Part shown: positions 7,708 to 15,821 of the stretch, in pieces
Numbering within the stretch: position 1 is the first letter of the stretch
Layout of the letters: the number at the start of each line of letters is the position of its first letter
Assembly: GCF_020852195.1 (NCBI RefSeq)
Contig: NZ_JADZBI010000174.1
Coordinates: 1-45,706 of the forward strand
DNA: 45,706 nucleotides
Origin: Hyphomicrobium sp.
GTDB lineage: Bacteria; Pseudomonadota; Alphaproteobacteria; Rhizobiales; Hyphomicrobiaceae
Direction: 5' to 3'
Position numbers and translations under genes: made by a program
The notes under the pieces: generated by a model
The model's database searches: none
Told to the model about the DNA's origin: nothing
What the model saw: only the letters and a program-made list of their open reading frames with translations

Positions 7708-8904
7708 ATGAGTTTGTCGTCCAGGGCAAAGGCCATTCTGATCTGCGGCGCGATGATCATCTCCGTGTCGCTCGGGGTTCGTCATGCCTTCGGCCTTTTC
7801 CTTCAACCGATCATTCTTGAACAGGATTGGGGCAGAGAGGTCTTCGCCTTCGCTATCGCGCTGCAGAACCTCGTCTGGGGCATTGCTCAACCCTTTGCAG
7901 GGCTCGCGGCAGATCGCCGGGGCGCGGGGCCGGTTATCCTCGTGGGTGGAGTGCTGTTTACATTAGGCGTGAGTCTGATGTCGGTGGCGGAATCCGTTCC
8001 GATGTTCGTGATCGCGGCAGGCATCCTAGTTGGTCTGGGGCTGTCGGGGACAACTATGCCGGTGGTCTTCGGAGCGATCAGCCGCTCCATGCCGCCCGAG
8101 AAGCGCAGCATGGCCTTCGGGATCGCCATGTCGGTCGGGTCGTTCGGCCAGTTTGTCCTGCTTCCCGGAACTCTTGCACTGATCGACGGCGTCGGCTGGG
8201 CGAACGCGCTCTTGCTGCTTTCGGCGCTCTCCGCCGTGATCCTGCCGCTTTCCTTCGCCCTGCATGAAGACCGCAAGGGCCAAGTCGCTAGTTCGGGCCT
8301 CCAGGCGGGAGATGCCGCCAGACTGGCACTCGGGGACAGAGGCTTTCAGCTACTGTCCTTCGGGTTCTTCGTATGCGGATTTCATGTTGCCTTCATTGCG
8401 ACCCATGTTCCTGCCTACCTGCTTGACGTTGGCCTGAGTGCGGCCGTCGGCTCGACCGTCCTCGCCTTGATCGGCCTTTTCAACATTTTTGGCTCGCTCG
8501 CCGCGGGTTGGCTGGGCGGGAGATTCCCCAAGCCCCAGGTCCTGTCGTTCCTTTATCTCGGGCGTGCTATGGCGATCGCGGCCTTTGTCCTGCTGCCCAC
8601 ATCACCGGCTTCCGCATATGCGTTTGCGATGTTCATGGGTCTCTTCTGGCTCTCCACGGTTCCGCTGACGAACGGTGTCGTCGCGTCAATGTTCGGGGTC
8701 ACGAACATGTCGATGCTGGGAGGAATCGTCTTTCTCGCCCATCAGATCGGATCATTTCTGGGAAGCTGGCTTGGCGGTGCGGTATATGACAGGTTCGGAA
8801 ACTACGACGTCGTTTGGGGCTTTGCCATCGGACTGAGCCTCCTTGCGGCGCTGGTGAACTGGCCAATCAAAGAACGACCGGTCGAATGGCAGGTGGCGGC
8901 ATGA
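7708..8904 (+). CDS. MFS transporter
   Basis: The ATG at 7708 follows AAGGAGG. The 398-residue protein has about twelve hydrophobic helices in two halves split by a polar loop near residue 190 (HEDRKGQVASS). The loop between helices 2 and 3 reads GLAADRRGAGPVI, a version of the MFS signature G-x3-D-R-x-G. The N-terminal RHAFGLFLQPIILEQDWGRE resembles the oxalate/formate-monocarboxylate branch, so an organic anion or drug could be the substrate; this cannot be decided from sequence. Placed behind a MarR repressor with matching operators, it is likely an inducible exporter in the inner membrane. Confidence 0.88.
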   Translation: MSLSSRAKAILICGAMIISVSLGVRHAFGLFLQPIILEQDWGREVFAFAIALQNLVWGIAQPFAGLAADRRGAGPVILVGGVLFTLGVSLMSVAESVPMFVIAAGILVGLGLSGTTMPVVFGAISRSMPPEKRSMAFGIAMSVGSFGQFVLLPGTLALIDGVGWANALLLLSALSAVILPLSFALHEDRKGQVASSGLQAGDAARLALGDRGFQLLSFGFFVCGFHVAFIATHVPAYLLDVGLSAAVGSTVLALIGLFNIFGSLAAGWLGGRFPKPQVLSFLYLGRAMAIAAFVLLPTSPASAYAFAMFMGLFWLSTVPLTNGVVASMFGVTNMSMLGGIVFLAHQIGSFLGSWLGGAVYDRFGNYDVVWGFAIGLSLLAALVNWPIKERPVEWQVAA

Positions 8905-9035
8905 ACGGGGAGGCTCGCTGGGTCGCGGTCGTTGTGGCCTTCGCCTTGGCGTCCGGTCTGCTGATCGCCGCATGGAACGGGTATCGCGCCGCGGCATGGC
9001 TCCTCCTGATCGACGCACTGCCCCTGTGCGGCTGA
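8901..9035 (+). CDS. Small single-pass membrane protein
   Basis: A 44-residue frame whose ATG overlaps the MFS stop (ATGA), the usual sign of translational coupling. It encodes MNGEARWVAVVVAFALASG followed by a second short hydrophobic stretch (AAWLLLIDALPL). One or two membrane helices are likely. It may be a small subunit or stabiliser of the exporter, but no family is known to me. Confidence 0.5.
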   Translation: MNGEARWVAVVVAFALASGLLIAAWNGYRAAAWLLLIDALPLCG

Positions 9036-9225
9036 AACGGCAATCGGTCAGACCAAGTCGCGCATGCCATCGCAAACGCGTGACGAGCGCCTGGTACGCG
9101 CACCAGGAATCGAACGAACACCGAAAAAATGATGGGGCATGTCGGATAGGCTTCGGCTGCTACGTCCTTGTTGCACGGGATCCCTCTTGATCCAGCCGAT
9201 CGGCACCTGAGTGAAAGGACAAGCA

Positions 9226-9699
9226 ATGGCCAAGAACACGATCTGCCTTTGGTACGACAAGGACGCCGAGGCTGCTGCCCGCTTCTATGCCGAGACCTTT
9301 CCCGACAGTGCGGTCGGCGCCGTCCATCGTGCACCCGGTGACTACCCGTCCGGCAAGGAGGGCGACGTGCTGACGGTGGAGTTCTCGGTCGCCAGGATCC
9401 CATGTCTCGGCCTCAACGGCGGGCCGGCTTTCAAGCACAACGAAGCCTTCTCGTTCCAGATCGCCACCGACGATCAGGAAGAGACCGACCGTTACTGGAA
9501 CGCCATTGTCGGCAATGGCGGCCAGGAGAGCGCGTGCGGCTGGTGCAAGGACAAGTGGGGCATCTCCTGGCAGATCACGCCACGCGTGCTGACCGAGGCG
9601 CTGGCCGTGGGCGGCGATGAGGCAAAGCGCGCGTTTGCTGCGATGATGACCATGCGCAAGATCGACGTCGCTGCAATAAAGGCGGCGCGGCGGGGCTAG
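9226..9699 (+). CDS. VOC-family (PhnB/YjdN-like) protein
   Basis: The ATG at 9226 has AAAGGA upstream; a GTG at 9211 would include that site. The 157-residue product has the two beta-alpha-beta-beta-beta units of the vicinal-oxygen-chelate fold: WYDKDAEAAARFYAETFP at the N-terminus is the hallmark of the 3-demethylubiquinone-methyltransferase-like (PhnB) branch, and GWCKDKWGISWQITP its C-terminal counterpart. These proteins are usually of unknown function, with no metal triad in many members. It stands alone. Confidence 0.88.
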   Translation: MAKNTICLWYDKDAEAAARFYAETFPDSAVGAVHRAPGDYPSGKEGDVLTVEFSVARIPCLGLNGGPAFKHNEAFSFQIATDDQEETDRYWNAIVGNGGQESACGWCKDKWGISWQITPRVLTEALAVGGDEAKRAFAAMMTMRKIDVAAIKAARRG

Positions 9700-9880
9700 C
9701 CTCTCCGCATCGCCGCACCAATGCAGCGATAACGCCTGCCGTCTTTCGGCGAGCTTAACGCATGGATGTCTGCTTTCTTGTGCAAGGCTGTGTGGGTAGC
9801 CACGCGATTTCCTCTAACTGATGCGGCCAGCGCCCCCGACCTTCATCGAACTATCACAAACGCAGTGAACCATTGTCGTC

Positions 9881-10531
9881 ATGACAGTGGCATTGGCTAT
9901 CAAGAAGACCGATCCCGTTGAGGCTGCCGTGGACGCGGTGATCGCGGCGGGGCGTGCAGCGTCCTGCCGTCATTGGGTGCCGGCCACATCGGGAAATTTT
10001 TCCGTCAGAGTTGACGGATCGCGAATCGCGATCACGCGGAGCGGTGTCGACAAAGGCGCACTCACGCGCGCCGACGTCCTTATTCAGGAGCTCGACGGTC
10101 CGCTGCTTGCCGGCTCATCGGCTGAGGCAGCCCTGCACGTGCGCCGCTATCAGTATGATCCTGATATCCACGCCGTCTTTCATACGCACGGTCCTGCCTC
10201 AACGGTCATCGGACAAGCCCATGCTGCCAGAAGATCGGTGCGGATCCGCGGCTGGGAGCTCCAGAAGGCGCTGGCGGGAGTGACGACGCACGAAGCGACG
10301 GTGGACGTTCCCGTGTTCGCCAACGACCAGCATGTCGCGGCCCTTTCGGAACGAGTGGCGCGGCGATTGGCGCGACCCGCGCCCAAGGGATGCCACCGCG
10401 CGCCAGGCTATCTCCTTGCCGGTCACGGGCTCTATGCCTGGGGCCGAAGCGCAGACGAAGCCGCCCGGCACCTCGAAGCTCTCGAAGTCCTTTTCAGTCA
10501 GATGCTCGCACTCAGGAGTTACCAGCCATGA
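9881..10531 (+). CDS. mtnB: Methylthioribulose-1-phosphate dehydratase
   Basis: A 216-residue class II aldolase-family enzyme that converts 5-methylthioribulose-1-phosphate to 2,3-diketo-5-methylthiopentyl-1-phosphate in methionine salvage (cytoplasm). Visible motifs: ATSGNFSVR for phosphate binding, GVDKGALT, the zinc site HTHGPAS, and GHGLYAWG with the third metal histidine. It is shorter than fused fungal forms and normal for bacteria. Its stop overlaps the mtnD start (ATGA), and mtnC follows, so the three enzymes are made together. The steps before it (mtnA and the nucleosidase or kinase) are not in the window. No SAM riboswitch was found in the 180 bases upstream. Confidence 0.93.
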   Translation: MTVALAIKKTDPVEAAVDAVIAAGRAASCRHWVPATSGNFSVRVDGSRIAITRSGVDKGALTRADVLIQELDGPLLAGSSAEAALHVRRYQYDPDIHAVFHTHGPASTVIGQAHAARRSVRIRGWELQKALAGVTTHEATVDVPVFANDQHVAALSERVARRLARPAPKGCHRAPGYLLAGHGLYAWGRSADEAARHLEALEVLFSQMLALRSYQP

Positions 10532-11076
10532 CCCAGCTCATTGTCTATTCCGCGAAAGCCCCCAGCACTATCCTGCTCGACACGACCGACTTCGACGTGA
10601 TCGCTCGCGAGATCGCGCCGACGGGCGCAAGCATCGAGCGATGGAAAGCGGCAACGCCTCTTTCGGCAGAGGCGACCTCCGAAGAGATTCTTGAGGCCTA
10701 CAAGCCGCAGCTCGACCGCTTGAAGTCCGAGCGAGGCTATATCAACGCCGACGTCATTCACGTCCGCCCCGGCAATCCGAATTGGCCCGCGCTGCGCCAG
10801 AAGTTTCTGAGCGAGCATACGCATGACGAGGACGAGGTGCGCTTCTTCGTCGAGGGAAGCGGCGCGTTCTACCTTCACGTTGGCGAAAAGGTCTACCAGG
10901 TGGTGGGCACGGCCGACGATCTGCTGTCCGTCCCGCAGGGCACCAAGCACTGGTTCGACGGCGGCAATGAAGGCAACTTCACCGTGATCCGTCTCTTCAA
11001 CGATCCGAAGGGTTGGGTTGCCCACTATACCGGAGACAGCATCGCGGACGGCGTCCCCAACTACGAAGCCGCGTAA
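10528..11076 (+). CDS. mtnD: Acireductone dioxygenase
   Basis: 182 residues starting at the ATG that overlaps the mtnB stop. It is a cupin that oxidises the acireductone made by MtnC; with Fe(II) it gives the keto-acid precursor of methionine plus formate, with Ni(II) an off-pathway split that releases CO. The metal site is [16 protein letters not shown] (two His and a Glu) with the fourth ligand in GTKHWFDGG. It has the usual N-terminal region with [12 protein letters not shown] before the cupin. Nickel availability matters for which reaction runs, and this strain clearly imports nickel for hydrogenase, but which metal is used cannot be told. Confidence 0.94.
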   Translation: MTQLIVYSAKAPSTILLDTTDFDVIAREIAPTGASIERWKAATPLSAEATSEEILEAYKPQLDRLKSERGYINADVIHVRPGNPNWPALRQKFLSEHTHDEDEVRFFVEGSGAFYLHVGEKVYQVVGTADDLLSVPQGTKHWFDGGNEGNFTVIRLFNDPKGWVAHYTGDSIADGVPNYEAA

Positions 11077-11807
11077 TGGCGCTGGCCGCATCGAAACGCA
11101 GGCATGCCAAACCGCGGCCGCTGAGCCTCGAAGGCGAAGCCGTGTTGCTCGACATCGAGGGGACGCTGGGCTCGATCAGTTTCGTTCGCGATGTGCTGTT
11201 CGCCTATTCGCGGGAGCGCCTTTCTGCGTTTGTCGAGACCCATCGGGAGGATCCCGTCGTCGGGGATATCCTTGCGCAGGCATCAAGCCTCGCAGGTGGA
11301 GGCGACGCCGTCGCTGCGCTGCAACGGTGGCAGGACAGAGACGAGAAGGTCCCGCCGCTGAAAAAGCTGCAGGGGCTCATCTGGGAGGACGGTTACAGCA
11401 CCGGCGCGTTTCAGAGTCCGATCTTCCCGGACGCCCTCGCTGCGTTGAAGCGCTGGAACTCAGCCGGGTTGCCTCTCTACATCTATTCGTCGGGATCAAC
11501 GCAAGCCCAGCTCCTGTTCTTTGCTCACAGCACCGCAGGCGATCTTCGTGCTCTGTTCTCCGGCCACTTCGATACCGACGTCGGCGCAAAGACAGAGGCT
11601 GCTTCCTATGCGCTCATCGCCGCGCAGATCGGCGTGACGCCGGGCCGTATCATCTTCTTCTCCGACAATGCGAAGGAGCTCGAGGCGGCCCAAAGCGCGG
11701 GCCTGCAGGTCCTGCACGTGGTCAAGGAAGATACCCGGCCGGTGCCAGGCTTGCGGAGGATGGAAAATTTCGATCGGGTCGAGATCCGCCGGCAGTCGAG
11801 CGCCTGA
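11076..11807 (+). CDS. mtnC: Enolase-phosphatase E1
   Basis: 243 residues; the ATG overlaps the TAA of mtnD. It is a HAD-family bifunctional enzyme that enolises and then dephosphorylates diketo-methylthiopentyl phosphate to the acireductone. HAD motif I is LLDIEGTLGSI, motif II lies in LYIYSSGST, and motif IV is IIFFSDNAKEL. The intervening cap (residues about 40-130) contains LQGLIWEDGY typical of MtnC. The C-terminal HVVKEDTRPVPG is also conserved. The basic first 15 residues (KRRHAKPRP) are an extra compared with most homologues. Confidence 0.93.
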   Translation: MALAASKRRHAKPRPLSLEGEAVLLDIEGTLGSISFVRDVLFAYSRERLSAFVETHREDPVVGDILAQASSLAGGGDAVAALQRWQDRDEKVPPLKKLQGLIWEDGYSTGAFQSPIFPDALAALKRWNSAGLPLYIYSSGSTQAQLLFFAHSTAGDLRALFSGHFDTDVGAKTEAASYALIAAQIGVTPGRIIFFSDNAKELEAAQSAGLQVLHVVKEDTRPVPGLRRMENFDRVEIRRQSSA

Positions 11808-11936
11808 TCGGCGCAATATCGCCTCTTGGCCCGGCTTGACCACAAGCTCCAATGTGCTTCCGGAACGAGCTGACCGTGGCTCGCGTTTAGACCGGTTGAG
11901 ACGGGGCGTTTCATCTTGCATCCTTGGCACGCCACC

Positions 11937-12581
11937 ATGAGCTATCTATCCCAATTCGTCTTCGTGACAGGTCTTGCATCGTCGCTGATCCTGGTCGTGT
12001 TGCTCGGCGTCTCCAGGTTCCAAGGGACGGTGACCATCTGGCCCTGCCCGGACCACAGGTCCTGGCAAGCCCTCACGTTCTGGTCGCTGTTCCGGCTTGC
12101 CAACGTCAGCACCATCATCACGCTTGCCGTCTCGTGCGCTCCGGGGCTCTTTCAATCCATTCCGCGCCTCATCGCCCTTGCCATCGGAGCTGCATGCTTC
12201 ATCTGCTACGTTCTGGCGTGCCTCGAGCTCGGACATAAAAACCTCTACGGCGGCACAGGCGGGCTCAAGACGCAGGGCATCTATCGCCTCAGCCGAAATC
12301 CACAGTACGCAACCGCGATACCCGGCTACCTCGCGCTTGCGATCGCGGCGTATTCTGCGTCGGCGCTGACCCTGTCTGCGCTTCTGAGCGTGGCGTTCTG
12401 GCTGATGGCCACGCTGGAGGAGAAATGGCTGGACACCGCATATGGTAGCGCGTACGCGCGCTATCGCGGCAGCGTGCCGAGGTTCTACAACGTCGGTCGG
12501 TTTCGGGCCGCAGCGCGCCGCACACTGAGCGTCGCCAAGCGCAACGGGATAAGGGCGGTCGCTCTATCCGGCCGAGAATGA
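11937..12581 (+). CDS. Isoprenylcysteine methyltransferase-like membrane protein
   Basis: The ATG at 11937 starts a 214-residue membrane protein with about five helices. The C-terminal half carries the ICMT/PEMT-family core: GGTGGLKTQGIYRLSRNPQY, then a hydrophobic helix, then TLEEKWLDTAYGSAYARYR. The motif RNPQY and the glutamates of LEEKWL form the SAM-binding site of this fold. In bacteria such enzymes methylate lipids or small molecules rather than prenylated proteins; the substrate is unknown. It begins about 130 bases after mtnC and is probably a separate unit. Confidence 0.78.
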   Translation: MSYLSQFVFVTGLASSLILVVLLGVSRFQGTVTIWPCPDHRSWQALTFWSLFRLANVSTIITLAVSCAPGLFQSIPRLIALAIGAACFICYVLACLELGHKNLYGGTGGLKTQGIYRLSRNPQYATAIPGYLALAIAAYSASALTLSALLSVAFWLMATLEEKWLDTAYGSAYARYRGSVPRFYNVGRFRAAARRTLSVAKRNGIRAVALSGRE

Positions 12582-12599
12582 CAGGCCACGACTGAGCAG

Positions 12600-12800
12600 G
12601 TTCCGACGGCGTCCGAGCTGACCGCCACGTCTTGCGACCATTCGTTCGCATAGTCGTTCTCGACCTCGTGGTCATGCCAGGTCACCAGACACGGGGCAGC
12701 CGCGTACAGCGTCTGCAGGTCGGGATCGGTGCGATAGAGGGCGTGGCAGTCGCGATAGCCGATGAGATCTGTCGCGGTCGGACCGTCGGCGTAGCTCCAG
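12600..12800 (-). pseudogene. phoD: Fragment of an alkaline phosphatase D gene
   Basis: On the minus strand a frame without a good start encodes IGYRDCHALYRTDPDLQTLY followed by a segment containing VTWHDHEVENDYA. This is the metallophosphatase core of PhoD (the D-D-H-E-V metal motif with the preceding YR-x-R-H-x-LY-x-DPDLQ region). Only about 65 residues are recognisable. Both ends lose similarity, at about 12598 toward the methyltransferase gene and at about 12812 toward the hydrogenase regulator. It is a remnant of a host gene cut when the neighbouring block was gained or rearranged (inference). Confidence 0.65.
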
Positions 12801-12891
12801 ATCCCTTCTTGAGCCTCAAAAGAGTACGCCCGTGACTACCAAAGGCACGGCGGATCTGCTAAAGGATTATGCAAATTGGAAACTAGGTTGC

Positions 12892-14355
12892 ATGGAGCGC
12901 ATCAACACCGTTCTGGTGATCGCACGCCTTGATGCGTCGTGGTCAGCGCTTGTCGGCCTGCTGTCGGAACGGCAGGGATACCGTGCGCTCGCGGCAACGA
13001 GCGAGCAGGACGCCCTGCAACTTGCGCACGACGTTCATATTGATCTTGTCATAGCGGAGGAGAGCAATCCGGACTTCGACGGATGTGCCTTGCTGGCGGG
13101 TCTGCGGCTGTCCCATCCGGACGTGATACGTGTCCTCGTTCTTTCCAAGAACTCGAAGCTCACCGCCCGCGCGCTGCGAGATGCCTCGGTCTATCAGTAT
13201 CTTCGCAAGCCGCTTGATCCCGAGCAGGCGGCCCTGTTGGTCGCGCGCGGGCTTGAGACGCGGGAGCTTGCCAGGCGCCACCGTCTCATATCGCGCGAGT
13301 TCAAGATGACGGACGAGGGATCGACTTTCTCGGTCCCGCCCGATCTGCGCTTCCTGCAGCAGAGCCAGCGTTTCGAGAAGCTCGTCTATGTCAGCGAGAA
13401 GATGGCAACGCTCTGCGATCTCGCAAAGACCGCGGCGAAGACCGATCTGCCCGTTCTCATCCAGGGCGAGACCGGGACTGGCAAGGAGCTCCTGGCGCGC
13501 GCCATTCACTACAATTCGTCCCGCAAGACGAGCCCGCTTCTGGTGCAGAACTGTGGCGGCATGAATGACGAGCTTCTGCAGTCGGAGCTTTTCGGCCACC
13601 GGCGCGGCGCGTTCACGGGCGCCGTTTCGGATCGGCTGGGCCTGTTCCGTGCCGCGGACGGCGGGACGGTGTTTCTCGACGAGATCTCGGATGTCTCGCC
13701 GTCCTTCCAGGTCAGCTTGCTGCGGTTCCTGCAGGAAGGGGAGGTCAAGCCGCTCGGGGCGGACCAGACCACGCAATCGAACGTCCGCGTCATCGCGGCC
13801 TCCAACCGCCCGCTGGCGCAGCTCGTCACGCGTGGGGAGTTCCGGCGCGATCTCTACTATCGGCTCAAGGGATTCGAGTTTGAGGTGCCGCCGCTGCGCG
13901 AACGCACGGAGGATATCGCCGCCCTTGCCGAATTCTTCGCGGCCAAACACAGCGAGGCAACCGGCCGCAAGATCCTCGGATTGTCGGCCAGCCTTGTCGA
14001 GAAGCTATCCCACTACGATTTTCCGGGTAATATCCGCGAGCTCGAGAACGAGATCCGCCGCCTTGTCGTGCTGACCGGCGATGGAGAGTATCTGACGACG
14101 CGCCATCTTTCGCCGGCCGTCCAGGCGGCCATGAAGCGCCAGCCGGTCGAGCGCGGCAACGGCTTTATGCCGACGGGCGGAACACTGAAGGATCAAGTCG
14201 AGAGCCTCGAGCGCCACTTGGTCGAGAAAACACTGGCCAGGCACAGATGGAACCAGAGCAAGGCCGCCGATGAGCTCGGCCTTTCGCGCGTCGGGCTTGC
14301 AAACAAGATCCGCCGCTATGGCCTCAATCAGGAGGAGCCTCGTGACCGGCGATGA
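12892..14355 (+). CDS. Sigma-54-dependent response regulator (HoxA/HupR-like) with degenerate receiver
   Basis: 487 residues from the ATG at 12892; a GTG at 12832 could add 20. Layout: receiver (about 5-120), linker, AAA+ domain with Walker A GETGTGKE, the sigma-54 contact loop GAFTGA, Walker B GGTVFLDE and arginine fingers near NIREL, then a Fis-type helix-turn-helix (WNQSKAADELGLSRVGLANK). In the receiver the usual phospho-aspartate is glutamate (E56 in DLVIAEESNPDFDG), and the acidic pair before it is replaced (VLVIARLD), while the lysine of YLRKPLD stays. HupR/HoxA-type proteins activate hydrogenase genes in the unphosphorylated form, so this variant may be constitutive. It sits directly upstream of the sigma-54 promoter of hupS, its likely target. 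Confidence 0.9.
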   Translation: MERINTVLVIARLDASWSALVGLLSERQGYRALAATSEQDALQLAHDVHIDLVIAEESNPDFDGCALLAGLRLSHPDVIRVLVLSKNSKLTARALRDASVYQYLRKPLDPEQAALLVARGLETRELARRHRLISREFKMTDEGSTFSVPPDLRFLQQSQRFEKLVYVSEKMATLCDLAKTAAKTDLPVLIQGETGTGKELLARAIHYNSSRKTSPLLVQNCGGMNDELLQSELFGHRRGAFTGAVSDRLGLFRAADGGTVFLDEISDVSPSFQVSLLRFLQEGEVKPLGADQTTQSNVRVIAASNRPLAQLVTRGEFRRDLYYRLKGFEFEVPPLRERTEDIAALAEFFAAKHSEATGRKILGLSASLVEKLSHYDFPGNIRELENEIRRLVVLTGDGEYLTTRHLSPAVQAAMKRQPVERGNGFMPTGGTLKDQVESLERHLVEKTLARHRWNQSKAADELGLSRVGLANKIRRYGLNQEEPRDRR

Positions 14356-14587
14356 CAATCACGACGAGCCCGAGCGGGACGCGTCCGTCGTTGCCTTCCC
14401 GTTTTCCCGCGTGAGGCCGTCGCAAAGCGCTGCCATGCAGCCGGGCGAGGTCTTCGGCGCATTTGCGAAGACGTTCGGCATGCCGCGTGAGCAGACGACG
14501 GGCCATTGGTGCAGCCGCTGCCAGATGATCTGGTATGGATATCTGCTCGAGGTGACGTGCCCGGTGTGCGGCAATCGGCACGGATGA
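14342..14587 (+). CDS. Small zinc-ribbon protein of the hydrogenase locus
   Basis: An 81-residue protein from a GTG with AGGAGG just upstream, overlapping the end of the regulator gene by 14 bases, so co-translated with it. The N-terminal half is polar and charged; the C-terminal half has two CxxC knuckles (HWCSRCQMIWYGY and TCPVCGN), a rubredoxin-like zinc or iron ribbon. No known family is recalled. Its place between the regulator and the hydrogenase promoter suggests a role in hydrogenase expression or assembly, but this is inference. Confidence 0.75.
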   Translation: MTGDDNHDEPERDASVVAFPFSRVRPSQSAAMQPGEVFGAFAKTFGMPREQTTGHWCSRCQMIWYGYLLEVTCPVCGNRHG

Positions 14588-14634
14588 AACCTGAAATTAT
14601 GCGTATGCAATAAACTGCAAACACGCTTGCCACA

Positions 14635-14649
14635 GCAAAGATACTTTGC
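14635..14649. promoter_or_regulatory. Candidate enhancer palindrome for the sigma-54 activator
   Basis: GCAAAG-ATA-CTTTGC is an exact inverted repeat with 6-bp arms, centred about 124 bases before the expected transcription start of hupS. That is the normal distance for an upstream activator site of a sigma-54 promoter. Several further TGCAA/TTGC elements lie within 30 bases to the left (14606-14636). Binding by the adjacent HupR-like activator is inferred. Confidence 0.5.
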
Positions 14650-14738
14650 AGGTTTCGGTAAAAACAGTACGTTTATCGTCAATAAATACACGGCCCATAG
14701 AATATTGAATTAGCAGCCTCTTTTCGTTTTCTCGCGAA

Positions 14739-14755
14739 CTGGCGCGCGACTTGCT
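14739..14755 (+). promoter_or_regulatory. Sigma-54 (-24/-12) promoter of the hydrogenase operon
   Basis: CTGGCGCGCGACTTGCT matches the consensus YTGGCRCG-N4-TTGCW, with the invariant GG (14741-14742) and GC (14753-14754) separated by the required 10 bases. Transcription would start near 14766, about 40 bases before hupS, leaving room for its GGGAG ribosome site. It lies in the 220-base gap between the zinc-ribbon gene and hupS, directly after the gene of a GAFTGA-bearing activator. Confidence 0.85.
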
Positions 14756-14807
14756 TTCGTTAACGAAACGAAAGCGCTCACAAGCTTTGCGGGTAGGGAG
14801 AAAACGA

Positions 14808-15770
14808 ATGGCCAATCTTTTGTGGCTCCAGGGCGGAGCATGCTCGGGCAATACGATGTCGTTCCTCAATGCGGAGGAGCCGAGCGCCTGCGACCTCGTC
14901 ACGGACTTCGGGATCAACGTGCTCTGGCACCCGTCGCTCGGCATGGAGCTGGGCGAGAATTTGCAGCACATGCTGCGGGGCTTGGTCAGCGGCGAAATCC
15001 CACTCGACATCTTCGTTTTCGAGGGCACGGTCGTGAACGCCCCGAACGGCACCGGCGAGTGGAACCGCTTTGCCGGCCGGCCGATGAAGGACTGGGTACG
15101 CGACCTCGCTGCCGTGGCCGGGTTCACCGTCGCCGTCGGCGATTGCGCCACCTGGGGCGGCATTCCGGCGACGGCGCCTAACCCGTCCGAAAGCGTCGGC
15201 CTTCAATTCCTGAAGCGCGGACACGGCGGTTTCCTCGGCAAGGACTACCAGTCCAAGGCAGGACTCCCCGTGATCAACATTCCGGGCTGCCCCGCGCATC
15301 CCGATTGGATCACCCAGATCGTTGTGGCCGTCGCCACGGGCTGCGGAGGCGACCTCTCGCTCGATGATTTCGGTCGGCCGAAGACGTTCTTCACGAGCTT
15401 CACGCAGACCGGCTGCACCCGGAACATGCACTTCGCCTACAAGGTCTCGGCGACCGAGTACGGTCAACGCAAGGGCTGCCTGTTCTACGACCTTGGTTGC
15501 CGCGGACCCATGACGCACTCGCCGTGCAACCGCATCCTCTGGAACCGCCAGTCGTCGAAGACGCGGGCCGGCATGCCCTGCATGGGCTGCACCGAGCCCG
15601 AGTTCCCCTTCTACGACCTTGCGCCCGGCACCGTCTTCAAGACGCAAACCGTCATGGGTGTGCCGAAGGACATGCCCACGGGCGTGGACAAGACGGGCTA
15701 CGTCAAGCTCACCGCGGCTGCGAAGGCGGCATCTCCGAGATGGGCCGAGGAAGACATCTTCGTCGTCTGA
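14808..15770 (+). CDS. hupS: [NiFe]-hydrogenase small subunit, group 2a (Huc-like)
   Basis: 320 residues with no Tat signal, so the enzyme faces the cytoplasm. It carries the Fe-S relay of an uptake hydrogenase. The opening WLQGGACSGNTMSFLNAEEP, and HSPCNRILWNRQSSKTRAG near residue 260, are those of the cyanobacterial/mycobacterial group 2a enzymes. The proximal cluster keeps C12, C113 and C161, but the fourth ligand position (second Cys of the usual CxxC) is N15, which fits a [3Fe-4S] proximal cluster as reported for mycobacterial Huc. The C-terminal half supplies a His and further cysteines (TQTGCTRNMHF, GCRGPMTHSPC, PCMGCTEP) for the medial and distal clusters. First gene behind the sigma-54 promoter; hupL follows after 51 bases. 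Confidence 0.95.
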   Translation: MANLLWLQGGACSGNTMSFLNAEEPSACDLVTDFGINVLWHPSLGMELGENLQHMLRGLVSGEIPLDIFVFEGTVVNAPNGTGEWNRFAGRPMKDWVRDLAAVAGFTVAVGDCATWGGIPATAPNPSESVGLQFLKRGHGGFLGKDYQSKAGLPVINIPGCPAHPDWITQIVVAVATGCGGDLSLDDFGRPKTFFTSFTQTGCTRNMHFAYKVSATEYGQRKGCLFYDLGCRGPMTHSPCNRILWNRQSSKTRAGMPCMGCTEPEFPFYDLAPGTVFKTQTVMGVPKDMPTGVDKTGYVKLTAAAKAASPRWAEEDIFVV

Positions 15771-15821
15771 TCGTCTGGCCCACCAAAACAAGCTCAGGTC
15801 TCTTAGGGAGAGAAACCTCCA

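Noticed and set aside
9700-9880. SAM riboswitch before mtnB
   Set aside because: No SAM-I or SAM-II conserved core or pseudoknot could be found.
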